The position numbers were made by a program, and so were the translations under genes. A model generated the notes under the pieces. That model saw only the letters and a program-made list of their open reading frames with translations. It searched no databases and was not told where the DNA came from. This document shows, piece after piece, positions 17,429 through 26,186 of a stretch of 64,000 bases of DNA (the stretch's first letter is position 1; the number at the start of each line of letters is the position of its first letter). Source of the DNA: Cyanobacteria bacterium MAG CAR3_bin_5 (GTDB lineage: Bacteria > Cyanobacteriota > Cyanobacteriia > PCC-6307 > Cyanobiaceae); NCBI GenBank assembly GCA_026709085.1, contig JAPOTR010000050.1, forward strand, positions 42,105 through 106,104. The letters are read 5' to 3'.

Positions 17429-18271
17429 TCACACCGGTTCGCCCGAGCGACCCGTCGTCAACCCGCCGGTGCGCTGCTTCCCTTGAACAATCACGGGAGG
17501 CGCCTGGCCACTGCCAGGGAGACCGGGCACCACCGTGGTGGTTCCGTCCCATTTGTCGAGGAAGAGCTTGTAGAGCACCTGGTCGTTGAGGCTCTGGTTG
17601 AGGGTCTGATAGCGCTTGGCTTCCTGCTCGGCGATGCGCACCTCCGTGCGGGCCTTCAGCAGCCGCTGGTCGGCAATCTGCTTCTGCTCAATGGCGGCCC
17701 GGTACTCCTCGGCAATGCGCAGCCCGGTGAGGTCCAGCCCCTGAACGTCCACGTAACCGAACTTGCTGAGTTCTTCCGACACCTTCTCCTGCACGATCTC
17801 GGAAATGCTGTTCCACTCGGAGGCGATGGTTACCAGTTCGTACTGGGAGAAGACGGATTTCAGGGCCTTGAGGAGGGACGGTTGCACGATGCGGCCATAG
17901 ACCTGCTGGTTGGCGGTGGCAATGGACCGGAAGATGCGCCCAGCCTGGTTGGAGCGGATCGCGTACTTGATGGTGGCCGTGGCCTCAATGACCTGCAGAT
18001 CCTTGGTGAGGGAGGAGAATTCTTCCGGCCGCACCTGGGTCTTGATGTCGAACATGGCAATGTTCTGGACCAGGGGAACCTTGAAATTGGGGCCCGCAGT
18101 CCGGGGTTCACCGGTCACTTTCCCCAGGGTGGTGACGACCGCAACATTGCCTGCAGGCACAATGAACAGCACCTGGCTCAGGAGGATGAGGGCAACAGCA
18201 ACCACAAACCCCAGCAGGGGCAGAAGGGCGTTGCCGTTGTCGTTGTTGAGGGGTCGGATGGGCGTCTGCAT
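17429..18271 (-). CDS. Prohibitin-family SPFH/Band 7 membrane protein
   Basis: About 280 residues from ATG 18271 (MQTPIRPLNNDNGN). One membrane helix at about 15-36 (LLGFVVAVALILLSQVLFIV) is followed by the SPFH domain, with VVTTLGKVTGEP, VPLVQNIAMFDIKTQV and a long helical segment EEYRAAIEQKQIADQRLLKA. Prohibitins form ring assemblies at membranes and modulate proteases; cyanobacteria carry several. The open frame continues upstream to 18403, but that part is unlike the family and overlaps the divergent gene at 18380. No strong ribosome site supports 18271; the choice rests on the family. Confidence 0.85.
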   Translation of the reverse strand: MQTPIRPLNNDNGNALLPLLGFVVAVALILLSQVLFIVPAGNVAVVTTLGKVTGEPRTAGPNFKVPLVQNIAMFDIKTQVRPEEFSSLTKDLQVIEATATIKYAIRSNQAGRIFRSIATANQQVYGRIVQPSLLKALKSVFSQYELVTIASEWNSISEIVQEKVSEELSKFGYVDVQGLDLTGLRIAEEYRAAIEQKQIADQRLLKARTEVRIAEQEAKRYQTLNQSLNDQVLYKLFLDKWDGTTTVVPGLPGSGQAPPVIVQGKQRTGGLTTGRSGEPV

Positions 18272-18379
18272 GGAGCGGGTTGGTTGCCCGTCCAGTCTGC
18301 AACCTCCAGGCATCCAGTGGGTGGATGTTTGACCAGACCGTTTGCCTGATTTGCCGGCTTCCGGCATGGTGAGTGAAGC

Positions 18380-18691
18380 TTGAATCAAACCGCCCCGTCC
18401 CACCGCCCCATGGCTGCCGACGATGTCAGGAAACCGCCGCAGCGCTACCGCCAGCGGGTACGGGTGGTGGCGGTCATTGTCTCCGGGGCCTTTGCCTTGC
18501 CGGTGCTGTTCGTGTTTGGCGTAACACTGCGTGAATTGTCCAGGCCGCCGGAACCCTCCATCTACGCTGCGCCTCCCGCCCCGCCGGAGCCCACCCCGGC
18601 CATACCCTCCCCCACTGCTGTGCCGGAAGGATCCTCCCCTTCAACGGAAGGCCCCTCTCTTCCATTGCCGCCGCTCCCGGAGGTGCCCTGA
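18380..18691 (+). CDS. Small membrane protein with proline-rich tail
   Basis: 103 residues, no family recognised. Basic N-terminus (RKPPQRYRQRVR), one membrane helix at about 28-50 (VVAVIVSGAFALPVLFVFGV), then about 50 residues very rich in proline and serine (PPAPPEPTPAIPSPTAVP). This is the layout of an inner-membrane anchor with a periplasmic extended tail. It is divergent from the prohibitin gene and 72 bp ahead of the Tic22 gene on the same strand. Low complexity makes chance translation possible, but the clear helix supports a gene. Confidence 0.5.
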   Translation: MNQTAPSHRPMAADDVRKPPQRYRQRVRVVAVIVSGAFALPVLFVFGVTLRELSRPPEPSIYAAPPAPPEPTPAIPSPTAVPEGSSPSTEGPSLPLPPLPEVP

Positions 18692-18763
18692 CAAGGGATC
18701 TCAACACCGGGTTGACCGGCGGACTTCCTGGCGGTCGGTGATCCGGCGCTAAGCTGGTGTCCC

Positions 18764-19618
18764 ATGCCCCTGGGCAGCATCTTCCATTGTTCTGTGTACA
18801 ACAGTGTTTTTCCGCATTTGCTCCGTGCTGTGACCACCTCCGCCCTGCGGGTAACGGCCGGGATTGCGGGCCTGTTGACCCTTGGTCTTGGGGCAATGCC
18901 CGCCCTGGCCATTCCCGAGGCCGACGCCATCAGGAAGCTTGAGGCAGTCGCCGTCCACGTGGTGGTGAACGGGGAAGGCGGGCTCATCTTTCACACGTAT
19001 GACTACATGGCGGTGGATGGTGAAGGCCGGCCTGTTTTTCCCTTTTATCAGCAGTTCAATCAGTTGGCGCTCCCCATGTTCATGACGGCCGAGCAGGCCC
19101 GGCAAGCGCAGGAGACTCTGGAGAGGGAGGGCCGACCGGACGCCGAAGGGAGCCGCGTGGTTGCCCTGCCGTTGAACAGTGCCTTGGAACAAAGCGAGAG
19201 GCTGGTCCAGGAGATCAAGGCAAGGGATGAGAGCCAGTCCCTGATCACGCCACTGGTGCCTGCCATGGCGGACTGGAGAAAAGCCGAGCAAATCTTGCGG
19301 GCTGAACGGTACAGCCGACAAGAGATTGCTCAGACCCTCAAGGTTCCCATCTTTTTCACCATCCCTCCCATTACCATCACGCCACCGGGCACGGAGGAAG
19401 CCAAGATCGCCCTGTTCTTCAACTACAGCCAGCTTCAGGAAGCAAAACAGGCTGTGCCGGATTTTGACGGGCAAGATAGGGTGTGGGATTTGCGTAAGGC
19501 CCTGAACGTGCTGGTTCAGGATGAGGAGGACCGGTATTTCTTTGTTCCTACGGTGGATCTGATCCAATCCGTACAGGACCAGCAGGAGGCGGCTCCGGAA
19601 GAGGCGGGCCAGGAATAG
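18764..19618 (+). CDS. Tic22-like family protein
   Basis: 284 residues. Cyanobacterial Tic22 proteins are periplasmic or lumenal chaperone-like proteins needed for outer-membrane biogenesis, and are ancestral to the chloroplast import component. A signal peptide covers about residues 28-50, with a probable cut after AMPALA. The body has the repeated strand-helix pattern of the family: KLEAVAVHVVVNGEG, PVFPFYQQFNQLALPMFMTA, VPIFFTIPPITITPPG, KIALFFNYSQLQEAK and FFVPTVDLIQSVQ. Residues before about 24 may be non-native; an internal start is possible. This gene is a good marker for cyanobacterial origin. Confidence 0.85.
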   Translation: MPLGSIFHCSVYNSVFPHLLRAVTTSALRVTAGIAGLLTLGLGAMPALAIPEADAIRKLEAVAVHVVVNGEGGLIFHTYDYMAVDGEGRPVFPFYQQFNQLALPMFMTAEQARQAQETLEREGRPDAEGSRVVALPLNSALEQSERLVQEIKARDESQSLITPLVPAMADWRKAEQILRAERYSRQEIAQTLKVPIFFTIPPITITPPGTEEAKIALFFNYSQLQEAKQAVPDFDGQDRVWDLRKALNVLVQDEEDRYFFVPTVDLIQSVQDQQEAAPEEAGQE

Positions 19619-19722
19619 GGCGATTCACGGGGCGGTGAAGCCAGCCCATCCCCGGCCCGCCCGGACAGGAGATCCCTTTCTGCAAGGCTGGGGGCAAACA
19701 GAGTTGATCCCCGCCTCGTCCC

Positions 19723-20412
19723 ATGCCCGATACATCATCCCCCCAGCCTGCCCCGCCCAAGTCTTTTTTCCTGGACCCGGATCTCCACGGCTACATTCTG
19801 AGCCATGGGGGCGGCCCGAATGAGGCGCAACAGGCCTTGATTGCCGCCACCCAGGCCCTGGGACCGGTGGCCAGGATGCAGATTGCACCGGAACAGGGGG
19901 TGTTCATGGAATGGCTGGCCCGGGTGACGGGGGCCCGGCAGGCCGTTGAGGTGGGCGTCTTCACGGGCTATTCCGCCCTCTGTCTGGCCCGGGGTCTGGG
20001 GTCCGGGGGGCGCCTGCTCTGCCTGGACGTGAACGAAGAGTGGACCCGCATTGCCCGGACCCACTGGCGCCGGGCCGGGTTGGCGGATCGCATTACGTTG
20101 CGGCTGGGACCTGCCGCCGCCACCCTCGCCACCCTTCCCCGGCAGCCCACCTTCGACCTGGGCTTTATCGATGCGGACAAGGAAAACGGTCGTCTCTACT
20201 ACGAAGAGGTATTGGCGCGGTTGCGGCCAGGGGGGATTCTCATGCTGGATAACGTCTTCTGGGGGGGCACGGTGGCGGCGCCCCATCAGCACCCTGAAGA
20301 CACCGCCCTGCAGGCCATCTGCGAACTGAACGATTTTGCGGCCGCGGATCCACGGGTGCAAGCGAGTCTACTGCCCCTGGGTGACGGCCTATTGCTGCTG
20401 CGGAAACGCTGA
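19723..20412 (+). CDS. SAM-dependent O-methyltransferase, caffeoyl-CoA type
   Basis: 229 residues of the class I O-methyltransferase family 3. [20 protein letters not shown], then [18 protein letters not shown] (SAM motif I), [27 protein letters not shown] and [13 protein letters not shown] (metal-binding Asp/Asn) are all present. The acceptor substrate is unknown; in bacteria these enzymes act on various catechols or sugars. The 3' end overlaps the convergent trpC gene by 24 bp. Confidence 0.9.
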   Translation: MPDTSSPQPAPPKSFFLDPDLHGYILSHGGGPNEAQQALIAATQALGPVARMQIAPEQGVFMEWLARVTGARQAVEVGVFTGYSALCLARGLGSGGRLLCLDVNEEWTRIARTHWRRAGLADRITLRLGPAAATLATLPRQPTFDLGFIDADKENGRLYYEEVLARLRPGGILMLDNVFWGGTVAAPHQHPEDTALQAICELNDFAAADPRVQASLLPLGDGLLLLRKR

Positions 20413-21303
20413 AGACCGGCCCACCCCACCCCGTAATGCCCGCAGGGCTGCGCCCACGTCAGGCTGACCCATCAGGGCTTCCCCCACCAGCACCGCCTGG
20501 GCGCCGGCAGCCGCCACTTGCTCCAGATCCTGGTGCTCCTTCAGGCCGGACTCGCTCACCAGCAGGGCGCCGCCCTGGCGCAGGGCCTGGCGATAGGTGG
20601 CGGCCAGGCGCCGGGTCACGGTCAGGTCGGTGGCGAAGGTGGCGAGGTCCCGGTTGTTGATGCCGATCAGGTCCACCCCGAGGGCGATGGCCCGCTCCAT
20701 CTCCCCGGCGTCATGCACCTCCACCAGGCAGTCCAACCCCAACCGGCGGGCCACCTTGTGCAGGTAACGAACGTCCTGATCCGAGAGGACGGCGGCAATG
20801 AGCAGGGCCGCGTCGGCGCCGGCCGCCCGGGCCTGGAACAACTGGTAGGGGGAGAGGATGAAGTCCTTGCAGAGCAGAGGCAGGGGCACCGCCTCCCGCA
20901 CGGCGCTGAGCACCCCGAAGCCGCCTTGGAAAAACTGCCGATCCGTGAGCACCGAGATGCAGGACGCTCCAGCGGCGGCGTAGGCCCGGGACAGGGCCAC
21001 CGGGTCAAAATCTTCGCGGATGACCCCTCGGCTGGGACTGGCTTTCTTGATTTCCGCAATGACGGCCGGCCGTTCCGCCGCCTGGTGTAATGCCCGCCGG
21101 AAACCCCGGGTGGGGGGCAGTTGCTCCACCTGCTGCTGCAACTCCTGCAGGGGTACCCGCTGGCGGGCCTGCTCCAGTTCCTCCCCCTTGGCCCAGACGA
21201 TTTTCTCCAGAATGTGGCGGGGCTCGCTCTCCGGATGGGGGGTGGCGTAGGTGAGATGGGCCACCCGCACCAGGGAATTGGGGGGGCGACGGCGAATCTG
21301 CAT
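20389..21303 (-). CDS. trpC: Indole-3-glycerol phosphate synthase
   Basis: 304 residues. Fourth step of tryptophan biosynthesis: ring closure of CdRP. The N-terminal helix region has [38 protein letters not shown] carries the catalytic lysine, [12 protein letters not shown] and [13 protein letters not shown] follow, then [14 protein letters not shown] and LLVSESGL. The length, with about 30 extra N-terminal residues, is typical of cyanobacterial forms. It lies 21 bp downstream of lpd on the same strand. Confidence 0.95.
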   Translation of the reverse strand: MQIRRRPPNSLVRVAHLTYATPHPESEPRHILEKIVWAKGEELEQARQRVPLQELQQQVEQLPPTRGFRRALHQAAERPAVIAEIKKASPSRGVIREDFDPVALSRAYAAAGASCISVLTDRQFFQGGFGVLSAVREAVPLPLLCKDFILSPYQLFQARAAGADAALLIAAVLSDQDVRYLHKVARRLGLDCLVEVHDAGEMERAIALGVDLIGINNRDLATFATDLTVTRRLAATYRQALRQGGALLVSESGLKEHQDLEQVAAAGAQAVLVGEALMGQPDVGAALRALRGGVGRSSAFPQQQ

Positions 21304-21324
21304 GGGTGGTCCGGTGGGTGAGGA

Positions 21325-22821
21325 TCAGGAGGAGAGGACAGCGGCGGCTTGCTTATAGGCCACCTCCACCACCTCGCTGAGGGTGGGATGGGTATGCACG
21401 GCCCGGCTGAGCTGCCGGACGGACTGGCCCGTAGCCATGGCATTGGCCACTTCCTGAATCAGATCCCCCGCGTGGAGACCGTAAATCTGGGCCCCCAGCA
21501 CCCGGCCGTTGTCCCGACGGAACAGGAGTTTCATGAGGCCGTCCCCTTCGGCTTCCGCCAGGGCCTTGGCGTTGGCGCGGAAATAACTGCGCACACTGCC
21601 CAACTCGAACCCCTGCTCCCCGGCCTCCGCCTGGGCCTGCTCCTGGGTGAGCCCCACGGAACTGATCTCGGGATGGGTGAAGGTGACGGCCGGAATGCTT
21701 CGGTAATCCATGGTACGCCCACGGCCGAGGATGTTCTCCACCGCCACGATGCCCTGGGCGGCGGCGGCATGGGCCAGCATGAGCTTGCCCGTCACGTCCC
21801 CCACGGCCCATAACCCTTCAACGGGTTCACCATCCGCCAGCACCCGCAGCCCCTCGTCCACGGGAATAAAGCCCCGCTCCGTGGCCACCCCCACACTGGC
21901 CAGGTTCAAATCCCGGCTGACGGGGGCGCGACCGGTGGCCACCAGCACCCCGTCCACCTCCAGAGTGTCCGCCAGTTCCTTGCTGGCGGTGTGGCGCAGT
22001 TCCACCTTCACCGGCGATCCGGGCGTCACCTTGCTGGCCAGGACCCCGGTGTAGGTCTCAATGTCCCGGCCCTCCACCAGATGGCGGGTGGCCAGTTTGC
22101 GAATATCCGCATCAAAACTGGGCATGAGCTGGTCCAGGGCCTCAATCAGGGTCACCTCACAACCCAGCGCCGTATAAATGTCCGCAAATTCCAGGCCGAT
22201 GTATCCACTGCCTACAACGGCAATCCAGGGGGGCAGCCAGGAAAGCTGCAGGGCCTCGTCACTGGTGAACACCGTATGACCGTCCCGCTCGATCCCCTGT
22301 GGCACAAAAGGCTCGGATCCGGTGGCGAGGACCACGTGGGCAGCCGTAATCTCCCGCTCGATGCCCCGGGCCGAACGCACCACCACCCCATGGGGACCCC
22401 GGAGCCGGCCCCTGCCTTCCAGCACCTGCACCCTCAGGCGTTTCAAGGTTTTGCCCATGGAGGCGCGCATGGTGTCCACCAGTTGCCGGGCGTGATCCGC
22501 CATGGGCTGCCGCCGTGCCTGCGCCCCGCCACCGTGGATGCCCAGCCGGGCCAGACGCGCCCGGTCGTTCAACGCCCGCACCTGACCACTGGCCGCCAGC
22601 AGCGCTTTTGAGGGCACACATCCCCGGTTGACACAGGTGCCCCCCAACTCCCGAGCTTCCACAATCGCTGTGCGCAGACCGTTCTCGGCGGCGTGCTTGG
22701 CGGCATCAAAGCCCCCATAGCCCGCACCAATCACCAACACGTCAAGGTCGAATTCCTGAGCCAAGGGTTCACGGCAAGTTGCTGCCCATTCTGAACCGCC
22801 GCCAGCACGTCCCACACCCAA
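21325..22821 (-). CDS. lpd: Dihydrolipoyl dehydrogenase (E3)
   Basis: 498 residues. E3 flavoprotein of the pyruvate dehydrogenase and glycine cleavage complexes, reoxidising lipoamide with NAD. FAD motif VIGAGYGGFDAAKHA (about 30-44), redox disulfide in GGTCVNRGCVPSK (C63 and C68), NAD motif VVGSGYIGLEFA, GLWAVGDVTGK, and the C-terminal catalytic HTHPTLSE. The first 22 residues (MGVGRAGGGSEWAATC...) are not family-like; a later start is likely, but no better codon stands out. In an operon-like run with trpC. Confidence 0.95.
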   Translation of the reverse strand: MGVGRAGGGSEWAATCREPLAQEFDLDVLVIGAGYGGFDAAKHAAENGLRTAIVEARELGGTCVNRGCVPSKALLAASGQVRALNDRARLARLGIHGGGAQARRQPMADHARQLVDTMRASMGKTLKRLRVQVLEGRGRLRGPHGVVVRSARGIEREITAAHVVLATGSEPFVPQGIERDGHTVFTSDEALQLSWLPPWIAVVGSGYIGLEFADIYTALGCEVTLIEALDQLMPSFDADIRKLATRHLVEGRDIETYTGVLASKVTPGSPVKVELRHTASKELADTLEVDGVLVATGRAPVSRDLNLASVGVATERGFIPVDEGLRVLADGEPVEGLWAVGDVTGKLMLAHAAAAQGIVAVENILGRGRTMDYRSIPAVTFTHPEISSVGLTQEQAQAEAGEQGFELGSVRSYFRANAKALAEAEGDGLMKLLFRRDNGRVLGAQIYGLHAGDLIQEVANAMATGQSVRQLSRAVHTHPTLSEVVEVAYKQAAAVLSS

Positions 22822-22851
22822 CCATGACAGGCCTTGGCAACGGACGGCAAC

Positions 22852-23667
22852 TCAAGACGGACGCAGTCGCTCAAACAGCAGCAGTGCCCCGGCCACCGCC
22901 ACGTTGAGGGAGTCCACGGCGTCACTGTGGGGGATGGAGACCGCCACCTGGCAGCGGCTCACCACTTCGGCGGACAACCCCGAGCCCTCGTTGCCCAGGA
23001 TCAAAAGACTGGGCAGCGACCAGTCCAACCGGGTGTAGGGGAGACCTCCGGCAACACAGGTGGCCATGGTGCGCAGGCCCCAGCCACGGGCCTCCTCCAG
23101 CATGATTTCCCCGTCGGGGCATTGACGGATGGGCAGGGCAAAGCTGGCTCCGGCCGCGGCCCGCAGCACCTTGGGTTGCCATGGATCCGCGCATTGCGCC
23201 AGCACCACGCCGTCCGCCTCCGCCGCCAGGGCGGTGCGCAGGAGGGCGCCCAGGTTGCCGGGATCCTGGATACGGTCCAGGGCCAGAAGAAACCGGGGTT
23301 GCCTGGGCCAGGGCGTCCGTGGCAAGAGGGCGGTGGCCACCACGCCGTCGGGATGGACCGTCGTGGCCACCGTCTCCAGCACGCCTTCGCTGACGGGATG
23401 CTGGAGACGGGGCGAGACTTGCGCCAGCAAGGCGGCATGATTCTCGCCCCAGCCCTGGGTGAAGACCAACCGCTGAAGGGCCAGGCCATGGCGTAGAGCT
23501 TCCTCCACCATGTGGGCGCCCTCCAGCAGCACCGTCCCCGCTTCACGTCGGCCCCGGGCCGTATGGAGTTGCCGCAGTTGTTTCACCAGGGGATTGCGCC
23601 GGCTGGTGATCAGGGGGTTTTGCTGTCCATTGTCTGGCAACGGTGGGGCCTCCCGGTTCGGGATCAT
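22852..23667 (-). CDS. TrmH/SpoU-family RNA 2'-O-methyltransferase
   Basis: 271 residues. An N-terminal substrate-binding domain (ITSRRNPLVKQLRQLHTARG, VLLEGAHMVEEAL) precedes the SPOUT knot: LDRIQDPGNLGALLRTA (motif 1), LILGNEGSGLS (motif 2), VSIPHSDAVDSLNVAVA (motif 3). These methylate ribose in 23S rRNA or tRNA; the exact target is not clear. It lies 30 bp before lpd and is divergent from the nuclease-ParA gene, with only about 50 bp between the two starts. Confidence 0.92.
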   Translation of the reverse strand: MIPNREAPPLPDNGQQNPLITSRRNPLVKQLRQLHTARGRREAGTVLLEGAHMVEEALRHGLALQRLVFTQGWGENHAALLAQVSPRLQHPVSEGVLETVATTVHPDGVVATALLPRTPWPRQPRFLLALDRIQDPGNLGALLRTALAAEADGVVLAQCADPWQPKVLRAAAGASFALPIRQCPDGEIMLEEARGWGLRTMATCVAGGLPYTRLDWSLPSLLILGNEGSGLSAEVVSRCQVAVSIPHSDAVDSLNVAVAGALLLFERLRPS

Positions 23668-23717
23668 GGTGTGCTAATCTCTCATAAGCTCCCGAACCCT
23701 TGATCACCAGGCAGATC

Positions 23718-25214
23718 ATGACCCGTCCCTCTCCACAGAATCCGGATGTGTTTGAAGATCATGTGAAAAACTTACTTGAAAACAATTATGATTGTGAAGT
23801 GATTAAAGCGCCAAAAAATCAACCTAATTATGATCTTGAAATCACAAGACAAGGTGGCACTAATCTCTCGGAAGACGGAAGATCTATTGCAGTCCAAGCC
23901 AAGAACTTCAAAAGACGTGTTAGTGTTACCAGTGTCAAAAAGTTTATTGATTCTCTCACGAGAGAATATCAGATGCAAATGCAATTTAGTGAAGGCTTAT
24001 TCATTTCAGGCAACGGATTTTCAAAAGCCGCTATTGACTATGTTGTGAGAGATGAATCCAGGAAGAATACAAGAACACCTGTTGTTTCGCTTGGTACTGC
24101 CAATATAGACAACATCGAGCAGGATTTCCCCGACCCTAGAAGCTCATTGTCTCTTAAGAGAGACAATCCACCCGTTTCTCCATTGGCAGATTACCAAGGA
24201 AAAGACCAGAAGAAAGAATTAGCTGGCCTGTTGTCCCTTGCGTCTGATATCGGTGAGGAGCAGGCAGTGCCGGTTGATCTCACTACCAAAAGCCGTAGTA
24301 ACAGTAATACTTACGAAGAAAATAATATTCATAAAGATAAGCAAAAATCAAGGCGTTATTATTTCGGGATTTTTACCAACAAAGGAGGAACTGGTAAAAC
24401 AACAGTAGCTGCCCATTTGGCTGGGGCTTTTGCCTTGATGGGCTACGACGTCATTTTGCTTGATATTGATCCACAAAGAAATCTCAAAAAGCTTTTCCAA
24501 AACGACGAAGATGACTCATCATTATATGTTCCACCTCTTGAACCCGGACAAACAGGATATGGTATTTTTGTTTTGGATGATAAAGAATGGGAAAACGATA
24601 AAGACAATCATAATGATGTACAAATTGTAATTTGTGATTGTAATCCCACATTTGAAGATAATTCAGGTGATTTAGTCAAAGAATTTGATTATTGTGTGAT
24701 TCCGACAACATTGAATCCGCTGGGCATTGCCAAGAATAGTGATGTAATTAAGAGAACATTTGAGAAGATTCGCACTAAAAATAGCAAGACACAAATGCAT
24801 ATCTTGATAAATCACTACACTGAATACAAAAACAAAGAAAAGAGAAACAATCTTCTTCTAAACTTACTTAAAGAGCAAATAGATTTTAGTGAAGATAAAA
24901 AGTCTTATTTGATTGACCCAAATACCTGTGCCATTCATCGTAGTGACTCTTTATATTATTGGGGTATGCACATTGTAGAAAACAAAGAACCGCGATTAGC
25001 ATTTGAACTACATGGCGGCAGATCCGTACCTGGAGAAGACTTCCGGAAACTTGCAGAATATTTCCATGAAAGATTTGAAGAGTCACAAATGGACGCCACC
25101 CAGGTACCTATGGAGGACGCCACCCAGGTACCTACCGATTGGCGGCGGCGATTGCGCATAAACTTCGGTAGAAGGAGAAGGCTGTTGGCTCAGCCTGGAG
25201 ATTTCAGGGCTTGA
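23718..25214 (+). CDS. Mrr-like nuclease domain fused to ParA ATPase
   Basis: About 498 residues. Residues 10-110 look like a restriction-endonuclease fold: VFEDHVKNLLENNYDCEV, NYDLEI (Asp 39), IAVQAKNF (Gln 60, Lys 62), matching the D...QxK form typical of Mrr-type PD-(D/E)XK enzymes. After a charged linker (about 140-210), a ParA/MinD ATPase begins: FTNKGGTGKTTVAAHLAGAF (deviant Walker A, about 220-239), ILLDIDPQ (about 249-256), VIPTTLNPLGIA. The pairing in one chain is unusual. The gene is strikingly AT-rich between GC-rich housekeeping genes, with no ParB or partner beside it. ATG 23718 is preferred over a TTG at 23700. The last 40 residues read through repeat and relic DNA and may not be original. 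Confidence 0.8.
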   Translation: MTRPSPQNPDVFEDHVKNLLENNYDCEVIKAPKNQPNYDLEITRQGGTNLSEDGRSIAVQAKNFKRRVSVTSVKKFIDSLTREYQMQMQFSEGLFISGNGFSKAAIDYVVRDESRKNTRTPVVSLGTANIDNIEQDFPDPRSSLSLKRDNPPVSPLADYQGKDQKKELAGLLSLASDIGEEQAVPVDLTTKSRSNSNTYEENNIHKDKQKSRRYYFGIFTNKGGTGKTTVAAHLAGAFALMGYDVILLDIDPQRNLKKLFQNDEDDSSLYVPPLEPGQTGYGIFVLDDKEWENDKDNHNDVQIVICDCNPTFEDNSGDLVKEFDYCVIPTTLNPLGIAKNSDVIKRTFEKIRTKNSKTQMHILINHYTEYKNKEKRNNLLLNLLKEQIDFSEDKKSYLIDPNTCAIHRSDSLYYWGMHIVENKEPRLAFELHGGRSVPGEDFRKLAEYFHERFEESQMDATQVPMEDATQVPTDWRRRLRINFGRRRRLLAQPGDFRA

Positions 25215-25328
25215 GGGGAGCAGCGCTTCCCTCAGCACCCTTACCTCGCCTCGGTTCTCCCGCATTTCAGCCTTCAACTCATCAAACCGTTTGTCCAGCT
25301 TGCTCCCCAGGAAGATCAAGACGGTCAC
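25083..25328 (-). pseudogene. Remnant of a small membrane/coiled-coil protein
   Basis: The reverse frame reads VTVLIFLGSKLDKRFDELKA and then EMRENRGEVRVLREALL, the same layout (short membrane helix, then FDELKAE-type coil) as the protein at 62649-62987. The membrane helix is truncated at its start and no ATG is in place. The 3' part overlaps the tail of the ParA-fusion gene on the other strand. Probably a partial copy. Confidence 0.4.
25091..25134. repeat. Two 20-bp direct copies, 24-bp period
   Basis: GGACGCCACCCAGGTACCTA occurs at 25091-25110 and again at 25115-25134. In the ParA-fusion frame it gives DATQVP twice; on the reverse strand it gives RYLGGV twice at the end of the membrane-protein remnant. 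It probably marks a junction between inserted and older DNA. Confidence 0.7.
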
Positions 25329-25388
25329 GGTGGGTCATGCCGGTCCATGGGGCCAAGCAGCCAGGCAATCGACAGCAGCGGGCAAGAC

Positions 25389-25620
25389 AAGGCGCAGGAC
25401 ATTGTGGGTCTCTACCTGAGACCGCCGGATCACGCCGCCGTGCTCTCCCTAGGCGAGAAGACGAGATCCGGACATTGGAGCAAACGCAACCCGTGCTGCC
25501 GTTGGGACTGGACTATGGGGACCGCACTTCCGGCCTGCTTCACAATGAGACTGGAGCCATCCTGGGAAACACAACGAGAAAACGCAGCGTTCACTGAGAC
25601 CATCATCGCCAGGCAGACCC
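25389..25620 (+). pseudogene. IS630-family transposase fragment
   Basis: One frame reads AQDIVGLYLRPPDHAAVLSL, and after a frame change RTLEQTQPVLPLGLDYGDRT. IS630 transposases have VGLYLxPPxHAxVLxxDEKxQIQALxRTQPxLPL in this order, including the first catalytic Asp, here replaced by Gly in SLGEKT. At least one frameshift and early stops mean it is dead. Confidence 0.6.
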
Positions 25621-25706
25621 ACTTGTTGGGCCGCTTCACTGTCGCTGTGGCATGGTCTCCTTCCATGTGGGAACCGAATCCCCCAGCCAGGACCTTGGGG
25701 GGCTGG

Positions 25707-25835
25707 CCGGGAGGCTTCCCGCCGGTCGTCCATCCGCTTGCCAAGCTGGCTCACAAGCTGGTTGATCAGCAGCCCCGCCACAGCCACGATGACCGCTGCC
25801 GTCACCCATTGACCGAGTCCAGGGGAAGGGCAGGC
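25707..25835 (-). pseudogene. Fragment of the same small membrane-protein family
   Basis: The reverse frame reads GQWVTAAVIVAVAGLLINQL and then VSQLGKRMDDR. It closely parallels the membrane segment of the protein at 62649-62987 (DQWFTPAIVVAVVGLLINQL). The sequence after it is unrelated. A truncated paralogue, not a working gene. Confidence 0.45.
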
Positions 25836-25920
25836 ATCGGGCTGGGCGCGTCCCGACTCTCGCGCACCCTTGCACCGAGGCGCGGGGGCTGCTAGGCTCA
25901 GACGGTACAACAATCAAGTA

Positions 25921-26075
25921 CACGTCGCCGCAGGGCTTGCGGAGACGCTAAACGACTGTGGAGCCGGAGGCGGGATGGGTTCGCCCGCCCCTGGCTGTGA
26001 AGCGGTAACCCACCTGAATCGGACAAGCCGCGGCTTGTTCGGGAGAAGGAATCCTCGGGACGAGGTGGAAGTCAG
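25921..26075 (+). pseudogene. TnpB C-terminal remnant upstream of deaD
   Basis: The frame HVAAGLAETLNDCGAG, then GSPAPGCEAVTHLNRT, resembles the tail of TnpB and the fragment at 15185-15319. It contains a perfect 16-bp palindrome, ACAAGCCGCGGCTTGT, which could be a right-end hairpin of an IS605-type element. 26076-26186 shows no gene. Confidence 0.45.
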
Positions 26076-26186
26076 GTTTCAGCTCACTGCCATCAACCCA
26101 TCAACGGCAGCAGCCTCTTCCAACGCTGCTGAAGGCCTGGCAAAGAGTTGCAGTCGTTCCCGGAACAACTCTTTGTCTCTTCCCCC

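Noticed and set aside
17342..18349. A 335-codon frame opposite the prohibitin and CYTH genes
   Set aside because: Antisense shadow; the reverse strand has clear family motifs.
25091..25134. 20-bp direct repeats as attachment sites
   Set aside because: The two copies are only 24 bp apart and there is no integrase gene; more likely a local duplication.
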